A DNA stretch of 64,000 nt. Source: Trichobilharzia szidati (Eukaryota; Platyhelminthes; Trematoda; Strigeidida; Schistosomatidae). The stretch lies in the NCBI GenBank assembly GCA_944472155.2, contig OX235271.1, positions 124,501,329-124,565,328 on the forward strand. Direction: 5' to 3'. Made by a program: the position numbers and the translations under genes. Position 1 is the first letter of the stretch. The number at the start of each line of letters is the position of its first letter. Below, piece after piece: positions 50,047 through 62,040 of this stretch. The notes beneath the pieces are model-generated. The model made no database searches. It worked only from the letters and a program-made list of their open reading frames with translations, and was not told where the DNA came from.

Positions 50047-50280
50047 TTTACAGGATCTTATCATTAGCTGATATCAGTTAGAGAACCATGGGAAAACCTG
50101 GGAGTACTGGACAGCTGTTTCATTCCAGTTTGGGAGTTTTCATCAGTACGTACCAGCACCCTCCGGTTACAAGGTGAGCTGGTAAACCATTAAGCCACTG
50201 AGACCCGATCCAATGGCCCATGAATTCCAACCTTTGCCAGTTCACGATATAGCGTGACCACTAGCCGAAATCCGTTTTAA
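50047..50280 (-). mobile_element. SINE B copy with A-rich tail
   Basis: Minus strand: CATTGGATCGGGTCTCAG, A box TGGCTTAATGG (50196-50186), a deletion across the B box, the hammerhead-like segment 50149-50104, and the 3' end GATAAGATCCTGTAAAAAA at 50065-50047. The A-run at the end marks the retroposition tail. Confidence 0.82.
50104..50149 (-). ncRNA. Hammerhead-ribozyme-like segment in SINE B, intact stems I and III
   Basis: Minus strand: stem I GTACTG (50149-50144) pairs over all six bases with CAGTAC (50109-50104). The core reads ATGAAAA, where the family has (C/A)TGAAGA. Stem II is TCC-CAAACT-GGA. Then come ATGAAAC, stem III CAGCTG and the GTC cleavage triplet. The C3 change and A for G8 predict little activity, but the fold is clear. 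Confidence 0.65.
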
Positions 50281-51059
50281 ATGTCGTCTCCCTTCATAAA
50301 TAAAATTCTTTTCTTCCAGTACTTGCCTTTAAGTAACTATTTCTGAACTATATGCATCAACTAATGCTTGCATAACTTTTAGGTTTGACAAGATTATTTA
50401 GCCAGTTTATATAATTTACCAATTTCTTTTCCCAATATAGAGTCCAGCATACTTCGTGTTTGTTGTTAACATTTTGTCTATCGTACTGCAAACACTTTAA
50501 CTATGCAGATTTGATTAGAAGTTAGAAAGTTAATTTTCATCATATATCACTGGAGGTGAATTAAGTAATTCAGTGAGGCGAAACTGTATGAACTATAGTT
50601 GACATAATCTAATTGCAAACATAATATTCATCTGTAATGTAAATTTAAACAGTTATTTCCAATATCCATCACTGGTTTATACACATCAGTCAATCAATCA
50701 CTCCATTTTTATACTTTTCTTACTACTGCGAACTTATATTTAGCACTTCCCTAACTCAGAGATCTACTAGATATAGTACAAATTATTCACGCTTGGTTGA
50801 TGCTACAACTAGAGAATTAGTAAATGTGATAGTTATAAAAAAGAATAAGTTTTTTGGGAACTAAATATATTTGAAAAACTAGCATAAAAAGTCGTGAAGT
50901 ATATCATGTCATAAGCAATATATTCACACTTTACAGTGATGTCATATGATCAAATGAAATTTATCATTTTACAATGAAAAAAATTAGAGTTAATCATGTA
51001 AATATGTCGAAGAATGAAAATTCCTAAAATTTTCGTATTTCAGCCCTTCTGAATGTCTC
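50281..51059. other. Intergenic, nothing recognised
   Basis: AT-rich, with no supported feature. Confidence 0.45.
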
Positions 51060-51976
51060 TTAAATTTACTATTATGCTTCCCTTGAGTTCCAAGTGGAAA
51101 ATAGGGCTTCAAAAACTCATCTCCAATGTGTTTTACTTTCTGCGGTCCTCTTCAGCTGAGTCCACGTTTGCTCATAGTTTCTCATCTCTTCCTCGCACCA
51201 TCTATTCCATAAGGTTTTCAGACGCTCCACTCGTTGTTTCGCATTCGGATTCCACTCGAGCGATGGCCTGGCGCGTGATATCATTCGACGGTCTCCTCCG
51301 TGTGTGCACAGCCAATCTCTATTCAATCCTGCATATTTATTGGTTCGCTCCAACAGTTTCGTTGGCTAATTCCTTCACGCCACATGGTATTCAGTATGTA
51401 GTCGGCGAAGGCAGTTGTTGATTAAAGTCCACAGTAGCCTGTTGGATTTGCTTTTGAAGACATTCCGAGTTTCTGATCCATATAGAAGAACTGAATGACT
51501 GGCTTCACATTCGTGGTAAAAATCCTAATTTCCTTCCTTGTGATGAGTCCGTCACATTTGAAGACTGATTTCAGAATGATGAAGTTCTGTCTTGCCTTTC
51601 CGATTCCAGTTTTAACATCTTCAGCTTTGACGCCACTAGTCGAAACGATGCTGTCAAATTTCCCTCGTAGATAGTGACTGGTGCTGTTAGTTGTTGTTGT
51701 TGCTGTTAGTTGGTTGGTCATCTTCCTCACCTCCGTCTTCTCTATGTTCACTTGAGGTTCTGTCTTCGTTTTACTGCTCCTTCTGCCAGTTTTTCGGTTT
51801 TCGCCTGCAAGTCTTCGAGTTTATGTGATATTAGACATCAATCATTCACGAAATCCAGATCTTCTAGAGCCTTCTTAGATGTCAGTCCAACTTATATCTG
51901 TTTCCTCGCACTCCACCTCTTTTCTCGGGCTTGTGACCGGTTAAAAAACTAGCAAGCTAGTAAACTAGGCGAGGAC
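51060..51976 (-). mobile_element. RTE-clade LINE, internally deleted copy with both ends
   Basis: The minus strand begins at 51976 with the same 5' end as the element at 59205 (ACTAGCTTGCTAG, then ACCGGTC..AAGC.CG). It jumps directly into reverse transcriptase (ALEDLDFVND, LEDLQAKTEKLAEGA), IEKTEVRKM, VSTSGVKAEDVKTGIGKAR, IRIFTTNVKPVIQ, and the C-terminal TRQAL region. It ends at the usual 3' tail (GAAGCCCTATTTTCCACTTGG). The endonuclease and most of the RT are deleted. FVND replaces the catalytic FADD. Confidence 0.85.
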
Positions 51977-53774
51977 GTTATATTAATAGGAATTTATATT
52001 ATGAAAGAATAGAATTTGGGAACTTCGGTGGTACATAATTCCATAATCATTTCAAAACAATTTGATGAGATGAGCCATAATCCGTGCTTGAAACTTCATC
52101 AGAAAATGAATGCTACTGTCTCACCGTGTTGTGACCAAACAGTTATTGTATTATGAAGCAATGTGTGTACATTTATGTGCAGCTGTCTAATTTCTATTTT
52201 TAGCAGCTCAGACTTAAAAAATCAATACAGAAAGCCGCAACATTACGAAAACTTATGATATTTTTGTACTTTTATTTACTTTGCCATCAGTAAAAATGAA
52301 ATTTTCATCTTTCTTCGTCCTTGAGTAAGTAAACTGAAGGAAAACACAGTTCCTTTGTCGAACTATTTATGAAACTTTATGTCGATCTCATTTTGTATTT
52401 GATGCGAAATTTCAAAAACAAATGATACGCTTTCAGCATAGTAGTAGTATTTCTTTGAAACCAGATGATAATTTGAGCCAACTGACATGTTATAACAAGT
52501 GAAAGTTACGTATTTGACATTTCCTTGAAGTAGAACCAAAGAAGCAAATTTCATCTAATGTGAAACTTGTTAGGTAGATGTGTGTTCATTACACCCAGTA
52601 TCAAATAAACTGTGTTAATCAAGATTCAAAGGACTGGCAAAGAGACCTCTGTTTGTGTACTAGCGAGTAATAAAAGGTCACTATGAATTAGGTTCATCTG
52701 CCTGATAAGTCTCGCCTATCCCGCACTACACAGCTTGACAAACGGCAAACTAAAATTATGGTAAGCAAAGTAATAACGAATCGTCCCAGAAAGATCAAGT
52801 GCTGAAGATAAAAAATGTCTAAGGGTGTTAAGGGAAGTTAATTGGTGGATGGTGACTAGCAGTGGAATCCAGGATGCACATTTCGTCCTATTTGGACTCG
52901 TCACTGGATGTAACTGCATTCCACGGTGAGTGATGATGCTCCCACCGGTGCCCATAGTTTTAAGGGAAGTCTAAACATGCTATAACGTGCTTTATGTGCC
53001 TGATACCTTTGTCATCACTCTTGTTATTATCATCATCACTGGTCACCTATCAGACTTTAAACGACAACGGACTGGCACTATACAACACTGGTAATAAGAA
53101 CAGCACTAACTTTATTGAATCGTAAATTCTCTTATTAATTTACAAAAATAATTGATGGGGCAGACTAGGTAATATACAAAATTACAAACTAACCTTTATT
53201 TTCTTATATTCATCTTAAAGTTTTATAAACAAATGTGTATTTTTAACACTGAAGTTTGTATTTTTATGTATGCTCATCTCTTTCTAATTAATCTAAAGGC
53301 CACCCTGCTAGAAATTTGATTTACAGGAAACAATAAGTGAGAAGAAAATTCATTGTATATTGCTTTCTAAAAAATTGATTTCTCACCCATTTTTATCTAT
53401 GAATTTTTAGCTAAACACATATGTGTGATTGATAGCCCACCTGAGGTAACCTTGAGCTTGTAGACTGCTATTTATGTCGTGAGTGAGAACTGAAAGTAAA
53501 ATGAGTAACTGCCTCACGGCAAGATTGAAACCAGAGGGTTCCTATTTACTGGTATGGTGTTCTACACAATCTAGCATTCAGAAGTATTTCAAACTCAATA
53601 ATTTACTGTTGATTTGAAGCATTACTTTTTATTTAATTCATGATTTTATAATTTTTGTAATGTAAACAGTCTTACAGGTATTGAGGAAAATAAAACAATT
53701 CAAACCCTACATATCTGGCAATGTGACTTTTGCGATTTGTGATTAATTGTTGCGAAACTGTTAAATCCTCTTCA
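51977..53774. other. Intergenic, nothing recognised
   Basis: AT-rich. Open frames at 52363-52554 and 52716-52955 (minus) have no recognised family. Confidence 0.45.
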
Positions 53775-54769
53775 AGAGTGGATAGTTTAATGTCTTATTA
53801 ACCTCTAACGTCAAAGTTAATCATGTGTAAATCCTCGAAGATGACGACGCATAACAGAATAAAGATTTCTTTATAACTGGTTACTTTGATTAGTTTTTTT
53901 TTTCAAAATAAAGTTTCGTCTATCTTCCAGGTAATACTTGTTTAAATATTCACCTTAGCAAAATTTGATATTTTTCTGACTGTTATTGCATCTTCCTACA
54001 AAAATACAACAGGTGCCATTCATTACATATTTTCTTCCTGCAATTATGCACCTATATTTTACATTTTCAGACAGACACATCTTTTTGAAAGATATGTTCA
54101 TTTTCCATGTCTGTATAGAAAGTAAGTGTAACATTTTGAATGAAATATTTCATACAACTTTCGTGTGCCTTCCAGAAAGTAATATTACGATAGAATGACA
54201 CTGTTCAAATAATTCTTTACGAAACTGTTATGAAAATTCAATGACAGAATTATTCTATTTTATAAAGAAATAGAGTGATACGGTATTATTTACTAGTAGG
54301 TACACTAGTATCTCCAATCATAGTAGTTATTTTTATTGAGAGTTGCAGAAATATGGCTCGTAAAACGCTTAATCCTACCCCAAAGGTTTGGTAGAGATAT
54401 GTTAGTGATAATTTTACGGTGTTAAAAACTGAACATCATAAATATTAACTCAGTTGCAAAGAGAGAATTAAATTTACATGTGAGTTAGGAAATGACCAAT
54501 GAGACTTAGTCACGTGAGACTGTAAAATAAAATGAACAGAAGGTAAATTATGCACTAGTGTTTTTAAGAGTCCAACACACTGTAATGGATATGTAGATTT
54601 TAAGTCATGTCATCCGTTATCTATAAGTGTAGGTTTGCTTAAGTGTCTGACATACCTAAATAATGAAATGAAACAGACAGAAGAAGAACTGGTTATTTAA
54701 ATAACTATACCATAAAATTCAATAAAAGATGAAAACGGGAAAATAGAAGTAAAACCGTTGAGAATAAAA

Positions 54770-55240
54770 TAAATCAAAAGGAATTTAAAGTATCATATGA
54801 GGAAGGGATATCTAAAACCGTATGTAGCATTCTTGAAAAAGCAGGAATTAAGGTGGCATTTGAACCTACAAATACATTCCATGACAGACTAGGTGGGTTT
54901 AAGTATCCTACTGACTCAACTAGACAAAATAATAAAATTTACAAAATACCTTGCAATGACTGAGATCAATGACATAAGTTAAACCAATAGATCAAGGTCT
55001 GCCAGGTTATTGGAACATAGGAATTTAGCTACATACGGAATGACTGACTCCAGGAAAATGAATACCTTAGAGGAAAATTCAGCTGTCGCAATGCATGCAC
55101 TTACACACAATAGGGCCAGATATAACTACAGTTCTAAAAGATAACACGGATAGGTGAATCTGCGTTCATCGAAGCTATACTTAACTCGCATAAAAGAAAT
55201 TGCACAACTCCAACACCAGATATGTGGAAAATATTACTAC
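54770..55240 (+). pseudogene. PLE connector and GIY-YIG endonuclease remnant
   Basis: The plus strand reads KVSYEEGISKTVCSILEKAG, VAFEPTNTF, GGFKYPTDSTRQNN and KIYKIPCNDC (the first half of GIY-YIG). The YIG half is lost to mutation. Later YNYSS-like and GESAFIEAILNSH segments follow, where FIEA carries the conserved catalytic-type Glu of the family. Several stops. It belongs to a different PLE subfamily from the copy at 35180 (IPCNDC rather than FNCAC). Confidence 0.75.
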
Positions 55241-56290
55241 CAATGAAATAGAAGGATAATAAATAAGGGAGCAAATGAAGCAAGCTATTTCATTTAATGG
55301 GGCATTAGTAAACAGCAAGCATACATCGAGTGACGACATAGTTTTCCCAGCAACATTAATATTGCCAATGCAATTGATGAATTCAAGCATGTCATACAAA
55401 GAATAGCTACATAATTGCCTTATTAATGGATCTAGGAGTTCTGCTATCCATTTGGTAACATATTCATAAGGTGAACCTGCCATGTCTAAAATGAGACAAA
55501 GTGGTAGTCCAGATAAATGGACTTTTGCATGCTAAAGAGTTGAGGAATAATTGATTGAGAGGGTCCCAACTTTCCATGAAACTCCAATTTCAACAATAAA
55601 TCAATTTTCTTTCGCTTTAAAACCCGTGTGATTTGTTCCTCCATCATTTCTGTCTTAGTCTTCTCGCATTCAGGTTTCTGAAATGTAAACTCATCTGAAA
55701 GGATGTTTAGTATTTTGTAAACATAATCATTTCGATTCATTATTACAATGCTCACGCCTTTATTTAGTCATGTTAAGATATTCTCACTTTTTCTCAGTTC
55801 ATTAAGCTAGATGAAATGTCCTTCAGTGAGATCATGGAGAAGATTTCGTCTCGATTTCATAAATTGATGTGCACAGCTAAGCGGCGGTGACTTAAAATGA
55901 TTTAATTCTTCTAATGAATTCGGCATCAGATCTTTCGCCTGAATGATCAGACTCTCAAACCGCACTTCATCATGTAGAGTCTTTGCATTCGAATCAAGGA
56001 TACAGAACTTTCAGCCGTGAGATTATATCTCTGCCTGAATAGGACCTAGACTCATTGAGGGGTAATGAAAAAAATATTTTCAGAAAGTCTTATGAATTTT
56101 TCACCTGATTCAACTTGCTTAAGTATATTTGTGAATCTAAGATTAGCCCTGTCGCACCGGATTCTGATAGCCATAGCAATATAATCTTCATATTATACAC
56201 GACCTTCTGGTGAAAGTTCATGTAGCACATTTACTATCCTGAGAGTGTTCCTTTCTAACTCAAAAGTCCAGGAACGGATAACTTCAAGTA
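55240..56290 (-). pseudogene. PLE N-terminal and reverse-transcriptase remnant (reverse)
   Basis: Minus strand from 56290: FELERNTLRIVNVLHEL, IRIRCDRANLRFTNILKQV, then (55755 onward) MNRNDYVYKILNILSD, LPLCLILDMAGSPYEYVTKW, LLDPLIRQLCSYSLYDMLEF and GKTMSSLDVCLLFTNAPLNE. The motifs RPILDM-GSPYH and SLDV-SLFTNVPL are hallmarks of Penelope reverse transcriptase. The YxDD region lies beyond the break at 55240. Frameshifts occur at about 55490 and upstream. Confidence 0.85.
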
Positions 56291-56430
56291 TGCAGGTTTT
56301 CTTTGCATGACATATTTTAATTCATCAATTGCACTAACAATATTAGTGCTGCAGGGAAAACGATGTCGTCACTAGACGTATGCTTGCTGTTTACAAGTAT
56401 AACAAATAATGAAATAATTTAAACAAAGTT
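56290..56430 (+). pseudogene. Short PLE reverse-transcriptase piece in opposite orientation
   Basis: The plus strand reads FINCTNNISAAGKTMSSLDV and CLLFTSITNNEII. This is the same RT segment that the adjoining minus-strand fragment encodes at 55420-55290, so the two are inverted copies of one region within the composite insertion. Confidence 0.8.
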
Positions 56431-56870
56431 TGAAAGCTATGTGAATGCCTTGATGTAATTGTAAAAAAGAGACTGTTTTCGAGACGTTATCGGTAAACAG
56501 TATTTCATCGTTGCATGTTTTTCATCGAATAATGTTATTCTGTGATGTAATCATACTCATGCACAATGTGCACATTCTATTCTTATATTTGAAAACTGTT
56601 CAAGTACACGTATATATACATATTCGTCTGAAAATTAGTCCGTCAATCTAAGGGGATCACAGACAGTTTCAACAGTAATCAACAACTTGCTTATCTCATT
56701 CTAATTCTACTGGATAAGGATTGACCGAAGAAGGCATAGTCGTGTAAGTAGTGTGATGACAGACAAACAGTAGTTTAGCTGGGCATCACCCATGATAACC
56801 GTAGCAGAATGGTGACCTGAATAGCAGCTAGATCTTGTAGCCCCACAGGTAGGACGCAGCACCAGTAATT

Positions 56871-57339
56871 TTCGTGAATAATATTATTCAGATGGGCTTT
56901 TATTACTATTTCACTTCTTTCAATTAACATTCACATATATGACAGTGATTCACTGAGATTTCTGTGATCTACCTCATATTCTGCTCACTTCCGCCCTTTC
57001 AACTTCAACCCAAAATTCTTGTAAACATCCTCTTATTTCGAGAGACCGATAACAAAGTGAGCAGTATATTTTGGAAAGGAAAATCTGTGTGTGTGGTCAT
57101 CAATTCTTTCATTCTCTCAAGCAATTTTAGATTTCCTTTAATACTCTTATTGTAAAATGAAGTTTTAATCTGTGAAGACATGGTTGTGTTGATAGTCGTA
57201 AAAAATTAACTGATTTTTCTACTTGTTAAACTGTCAAAAATATCCGTACTGACCGTGTTCGATACAAAACAAAACTCTTTAAATTAAAACATAATTTTGT
57301 GACAAATCGAATTATGTTTGATAGACTAGATAAAAATGT
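56871..57339. other. Part of the right arm without a matched block
   Basis: This lies between matched blocks of repeat E; the left-arm counterpart (39546-40439) is longer and I could not align it by eye. No coding feature recognised. Confidence 0.4.
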
Positions 57340-59205
57340 TAAGATACTTGTGAAGAAGTTCAGTATCATAAATCAATGTATAAAGGTGGAGAATCGAGTT
57401 TTAATGTTTCTTACCGCCTGATTCTTGACATCCGACAATGAGTCAGATATTGTCGTATTTCTGTGTTTTCGTTTGTCACCACACCTGAATGTCTACGTGC
57501 TTAAAATGTTAAAATCAGGAGACTTATTCGTTAACAAACAATATGCCTTCAGGTAACTTCTTCACCAGCTCCTAGAGTTATATATATATCCATAATAGTT
57601 AGGGAGTAACTAGATAACATTAATGTTTGAAACAATACTGAACCATTGATATCAAAATCCAAAAGTATATGCCATAGATTGTTGATGGATAACAGTCCAA
57701 AAAATCCGTATTTGATAGTATACATAAATATAACACTAAATTGAACATCATACTCCAAAAGTTAATGACAACGAATATATATTAATGAATGCACATAACT
57801 AAGGTTCATAGTGAATTTTATCCAAACTAATTACAAACTTCATATGGATAATATCAAAACCAGGGAGAGTAAATGATGTGTGAGGTTATGTATATTTGTG
57901 TGGCAGTATGTAGGTGAATAAGCAAAGGTAGATTAAAGAAACTGAAGGTTTTCTTGAATTAAAGTAATAATAAGAAATGGAGAGTACAATGTGGAATGTC
58001 ACACCTGGAAGGCGTGATGTAACACCGTAGTTAACAATTTGTAGATTCCACAGCAGTCCAACGGTAGTAATCATGACTGGACCTGTTTCTTCTGCACCCA
58101 GAGCTGAAGATGATATTATTCATTAGGGGAAATCCAAGACACTGTTTCTACAGTGTTTTGTAGGCTCCCTGAATCCTATATTTATGTCATTTTGAATGAC
58201 AGTCCCTGGTTTTCAAAGAAAGACAACTGGCAAACAACTAAATTAAAATTATATTGTTTTCATAAGTGACACATTTACTATTATCTCAATCAGTAACTCA
58301 GGTGCTGGCCCGACATCAGTGAGTTACGCAAATGGTTGAACTCCCTTCATCAGACGAAGTTAATCTCTCCATTCCAAAAACTCTCTTCTGCATTGTGTCA
58401 GTTGAGTATGTCCAATTCAAAGTTGTCGATCAATTTTACCACTGAATAGAACTTCTTACAAACAAATTCAAAAATGTAGTTCAAAATACTGAATATGAAT
58501 ATAACATAATAATCACGGTTTAACGATGCTCTCATATTTCCCCATTTCTTATTCACCATCGGAAATCTGCATCATAGTCAATGAAACTAAGTTGAAGTAA
58601 ACATTACACGCAGGAGTAGAAAGTAACAGAAATCGAATGATGTCTGTTCAAAGTACAATCCGTCAATAGTCAGAGAAATCGGAGTTTAGCATGCATGACT
58701 TGTGCTCTGTGAATCAAGACACCGTAAAATTACTGTGTATTTTGCATGTATATGAATACAGCAGCAGCAACATCAACATTCCACAGTTTTATCCTACTAT
58801 CAAGAAATTGCAAATCAATTAGTTGGGTGTTTTGTGAGAGAGACAATTATTAGAATAGAATTTTATTAGATTCAGTGAGTGGAGTTCCATTACATTTTGA
58901 TTCATTGAAGTGGTATTTGACTTGAGTTGACTTTCGTAATGCTTAAGTGTCATTGACAGACTTCTTGAGTGTGATTGAAAATTTTTTTCTTAAAATAGAG
59001 AAGCATTCCATTGGTGGAGTACTTGAAACTGTATGATTGTACATTGAAGTCAGGTGATTTTGATAAGTAAGTTGTGAATATGCTGATAGAAGAATTTGAG
59101 GAATTTTCGACAGGTATGAAATTGTGTACATTATCAAGTCGTACTTTCACAGCAACTGAATTCATGTTCGTTTACCAGAAATATTATTGTTAAAATGACT
59201 GAACC

Positions 59206-61757
59206 CCACCTAGTTAACTAGCTTGCTAGTATTCTAGCCGGTCCTAAGCTCGGGTAAACGGGGAGAGTTCTGACATAGGGCTAGCGACTCAATCCTTCGA
59301 AATCAATCAAACCGCTAGAGAAGATTCAACGCACAAAAAATATATAACAAAAATACAAAATATTCAAATAAGAATCTTATTCATTGCTGGAGTTGGAGTG
59401 GAGAAATGACGCGGGCTGGTGAAAACCTACCGGAAATCAGTCAGCCTATGCGTCTTCTCTCAATGAAAGCAAAACTAAGAATGGGTGCGTGGAATGCTCG
59501 CACAATGTATGATGCTTGGAAGACGGACCAGGTAGTCAACGAAATGCGAAGATATAGCACAGAAGTGCTGGGTATCTGCAAGAGCAGATGGAATGAATGT
59601 GGATTATCAAAATTGTCAAATGGAGAGTCAGTAATCTACCCCGATCTGGCCACCCAGACGACAACCACGAACATACCGAGGGAGTGACCCTCATGATGTC
59701 ACCAGTGGCAACCAAAGCCCTAATGCAGTGGGAACCAATTTCATCCAGGATCATGACAGCAAGATTTAACTCAAAAGACAGAAAAGAAGGTCACAATTAT
59801 CCAATACTACACACTGTACTACAGACAATGCGGAACAAGAAAAGAAGGAAGATTTTACAGACAACTACAAAAAGTAATGGACAATATTCCAAAAAGTGAC
59901 ATCAAAATCCTTATGGGCAACATGAATGCAAGCCAAACTGAGAGCTAACAGTACAGGAATATGACTCATCATTGGTCAAGAGGCTCTGGGAGAAATGAAT
60001 GAGAAAGGAGAATTATTCGCAGACTTCTGCTCTTCCAACGATTTGGTGATCGGAGGGAGCGTGTACAAACACAAGGATATACACAAACCAACATGGATTT
60101 CGCCTGACGAACATACTACAAACCAAATAGATTTCATATCAATCTCAAGGAAATGGAGACAAAGCCAGCCTGGTGGATACAAAGTCGTGATGGGGAGCAG
60201 ATGTGGACTCAGACCATCATCTAGTTCAAGGAACCTTCAAGGTGAAGCTGAAATCCATGAAAACAACCGAAAACAGTCCACTGTAATTCAAGTTCAACAT
60301 TCAGAAACAGGGCTGAATGACAAAACTACAAAGGATGCTTTCACTACAGATATCAGAGCAAAGTCGGACACACTCCAGAGCATTTGTGAGGAAACTTGCG
60401 TGGAAGAACATCGGAACTAACTCTCTGAAGGTGACTTTCAAGGAGACGTGTATAACTGTTCTAGGAAGAAAGACAAGACAAGGAATAGCTCTCAACGGAT
60501 AACTAGAAGCTAACAGATGGCAGGAGGATGGAGAAAGAGGAGATCACTCAATGCAGAGATGGACAACAGAAGTAAAATCTGAGTTCAACCTACACTGCAG
60601 CGAATAAAGAAGCAAAGAGTGTTAGATAAGACGAAAGACAATTCTACGACACACTGGCCGAGAAATGAAGCAGAACAGGCAGACCTCAGGACACTATATC
60701 AGATGACCAGGTCGCTAGCCATCCGGCAAGAGGTCAGCCCAGATGATGAGACCGATGAAAGGAATTCAAACGAACCTGATTACCAAGGAGGAGAAACAAA
60801 TTAAGCAATGGGCTGGTCACTTTAAAGGACTCATGAATCGACTACCACCTGCCACTCGTTCAGAAATACCACCAACAGCACGCACAGGACTGCCTTCCAG
60901 TGGACACCAATCCTCCAAAATGAGAATAAATCCTGAATGCGATCAAGCCACTGAATACCGGCCGGGAAGGCATCAAAGTCAGACGGAATCCCCCCCCCGG
61001 AAGCACTGAAAACAGACCCAGAGACTGCAGCAGATGTGCTCATGACATTATTGCAAAAGGTTTGGAAAAAAGGAAAGGTGCCAACTGATTGGAAGGGCTA
61101 CCTTGTCAAGCTACCAAAGAAGACAGACTTCTTCCTCAGAAAGAGGTCACCTCCTTCATTCATCTTGACAACATCCCTTCGACTAGTGGTGTCATAGCTG
61201 AGGATGTTAGAACTGGAATCAGAAAGACAAGACAGACATTCATCATTCTGAAATCAGTCTTCAAATGTGATGGACTCAACACAGAGAACGAAATTCTGAT
61301 ATTTACCACAAATGTGAAGCCAGTCATTCAGTTGTTCGATATGGATCAGAAACTCGGAGTGTCTGCAAAAGCGTTTCCAACAGGCTACTGTGGACTTTTA
61401 TCAACAACTGGCTTCGCCGGCTGCATACTGAATATCAAGTGGCGTGAAGAAATTAACCACACGAAACTGTTGGAGCGAACCAACTAAGAACCTGTTGCTC
61501 AATGAATATGCGGAATTGAATGGGGATGGGTTCGGCACAGACTAAGGGGACCATCGAATGATATCACGCACCAGGCCATCGCTCGAGTGGAATCCCAACG
61601 GGACGCGAGGGCTGTCTATGGGTGACATAGGGGAGATCGCGTGAGGGAGATTATGCTTAATCCTGCCCACAGCTGAAGAGGATCGCAGAAAGTAGAACAC
61701 AGTGGAGATGAGTTTTTGAAGCCCTTTGTTTCACTTAGAACCCTAGGGAACAATAAT
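59206..61757 (+). mobile_element. RTE-clade LINE with 5' end, endonuclease and broken reverse transcriptase
   Basis: The most complete LINE here. The 5' end, CTAGTTAACTAGCTTGCTAG, is shared with the copy ending at 51976. An endonuclease domain follows in three frames: MGAWNARTMYDAWKTDQV, EMRRYSTEVLGICKSRW, HTEGVTLMMSPVATKALMQW, then GELFADFCSSNDLVIGGSVY and KPTWISPDEHTTNQIDFISI, where the T-W..NQID motif holds active-site residues. Reverse transcriptase starts at KSDGIPP (60978) and VPTDWKGYLVKLPKK (61079-61123). It then jumps at about 61145 to HLDNIPSTSG, IFTTNVKPVIQ and the 3' tail. The FADD catalytic region is deleted, so this copy cannot reverse-transcribe itself. Confidence 0.88.
59406..60240 (+). 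pseudogene. RTE apurinic-type endonuclease domain, frameshifted
   Basis: Open frames 59406-59687, 59597-59899 and 59995-60420 cover successive parts of one endonuclease/exonuclease/phosphatase-fold domain. Two frameshifts lie at about 59645 and 59900-59990. The domain nicks target DNA for LINE integration. A homopolymer of nine C bases at 60990-60998 marks another frame break downstream. Confidence 0.82.
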
Positions 61758-62040
61758 AAATGTCTTTTATCTTCAAGAACATATAATATGGATACTCCGA
61801 AATGCCAGTGTTTTGTATGATCAGCCGAAGTTTCTCATCAAAACAGTTAAAACTGATACATTCAGCGAGAACAGTCAAACGTATGGAGGACATATTGGTA
61901 TATCCGATAGTAGTTGGAGAAACGAAATATTTTCAACAAATTACGTCAGTCTCATGTAAATATATTGCCAAACCTTTTGAATGGAGACGGCTACCAATTT
62001 TGCAAAAATAGGGAATTTCGTCCGCTGATTTTAACAAAAT

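Larger units (their letters stand above)
54230..56592. mobile_element. Composite Penelope-like insertion in repeat E
   Basis: Absent from the left arm, where the equivalent site is a single GAAGTTGTT near 40728. In the right arm GAAACTGTT (54221-54229) and AAACTGTT (56593-56600) flank the insert, a probable 8-bp target-site duplication. Inside are PLE pieces in three alternating orientations: endonuclease (+) 54770-55240, N-terminus to RT (-) 56290-55240, and an RT piece (+) 56290-56430. The bases from 54230 to 54770 are unassigned. Confidence 0.75.
53775..62040 (-). repeat. Right arm of the large inverted duplication (repeat E), interrupted twice
   Basis: The reverse-complement partner of 37100-41170. 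The arm survives as 53775-54229, 56593-59205 and 61758-62040. It is interrupted by a composite PLE insertion (54230-56592) and an RTE element (59206-61757). Block order and orientation are the exact mirror of the left arm. Sequence outside the two insertions totals about 3.3 kb against 4.1 kb on the left, so several indels separate the arms. Confidence 0.8.
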
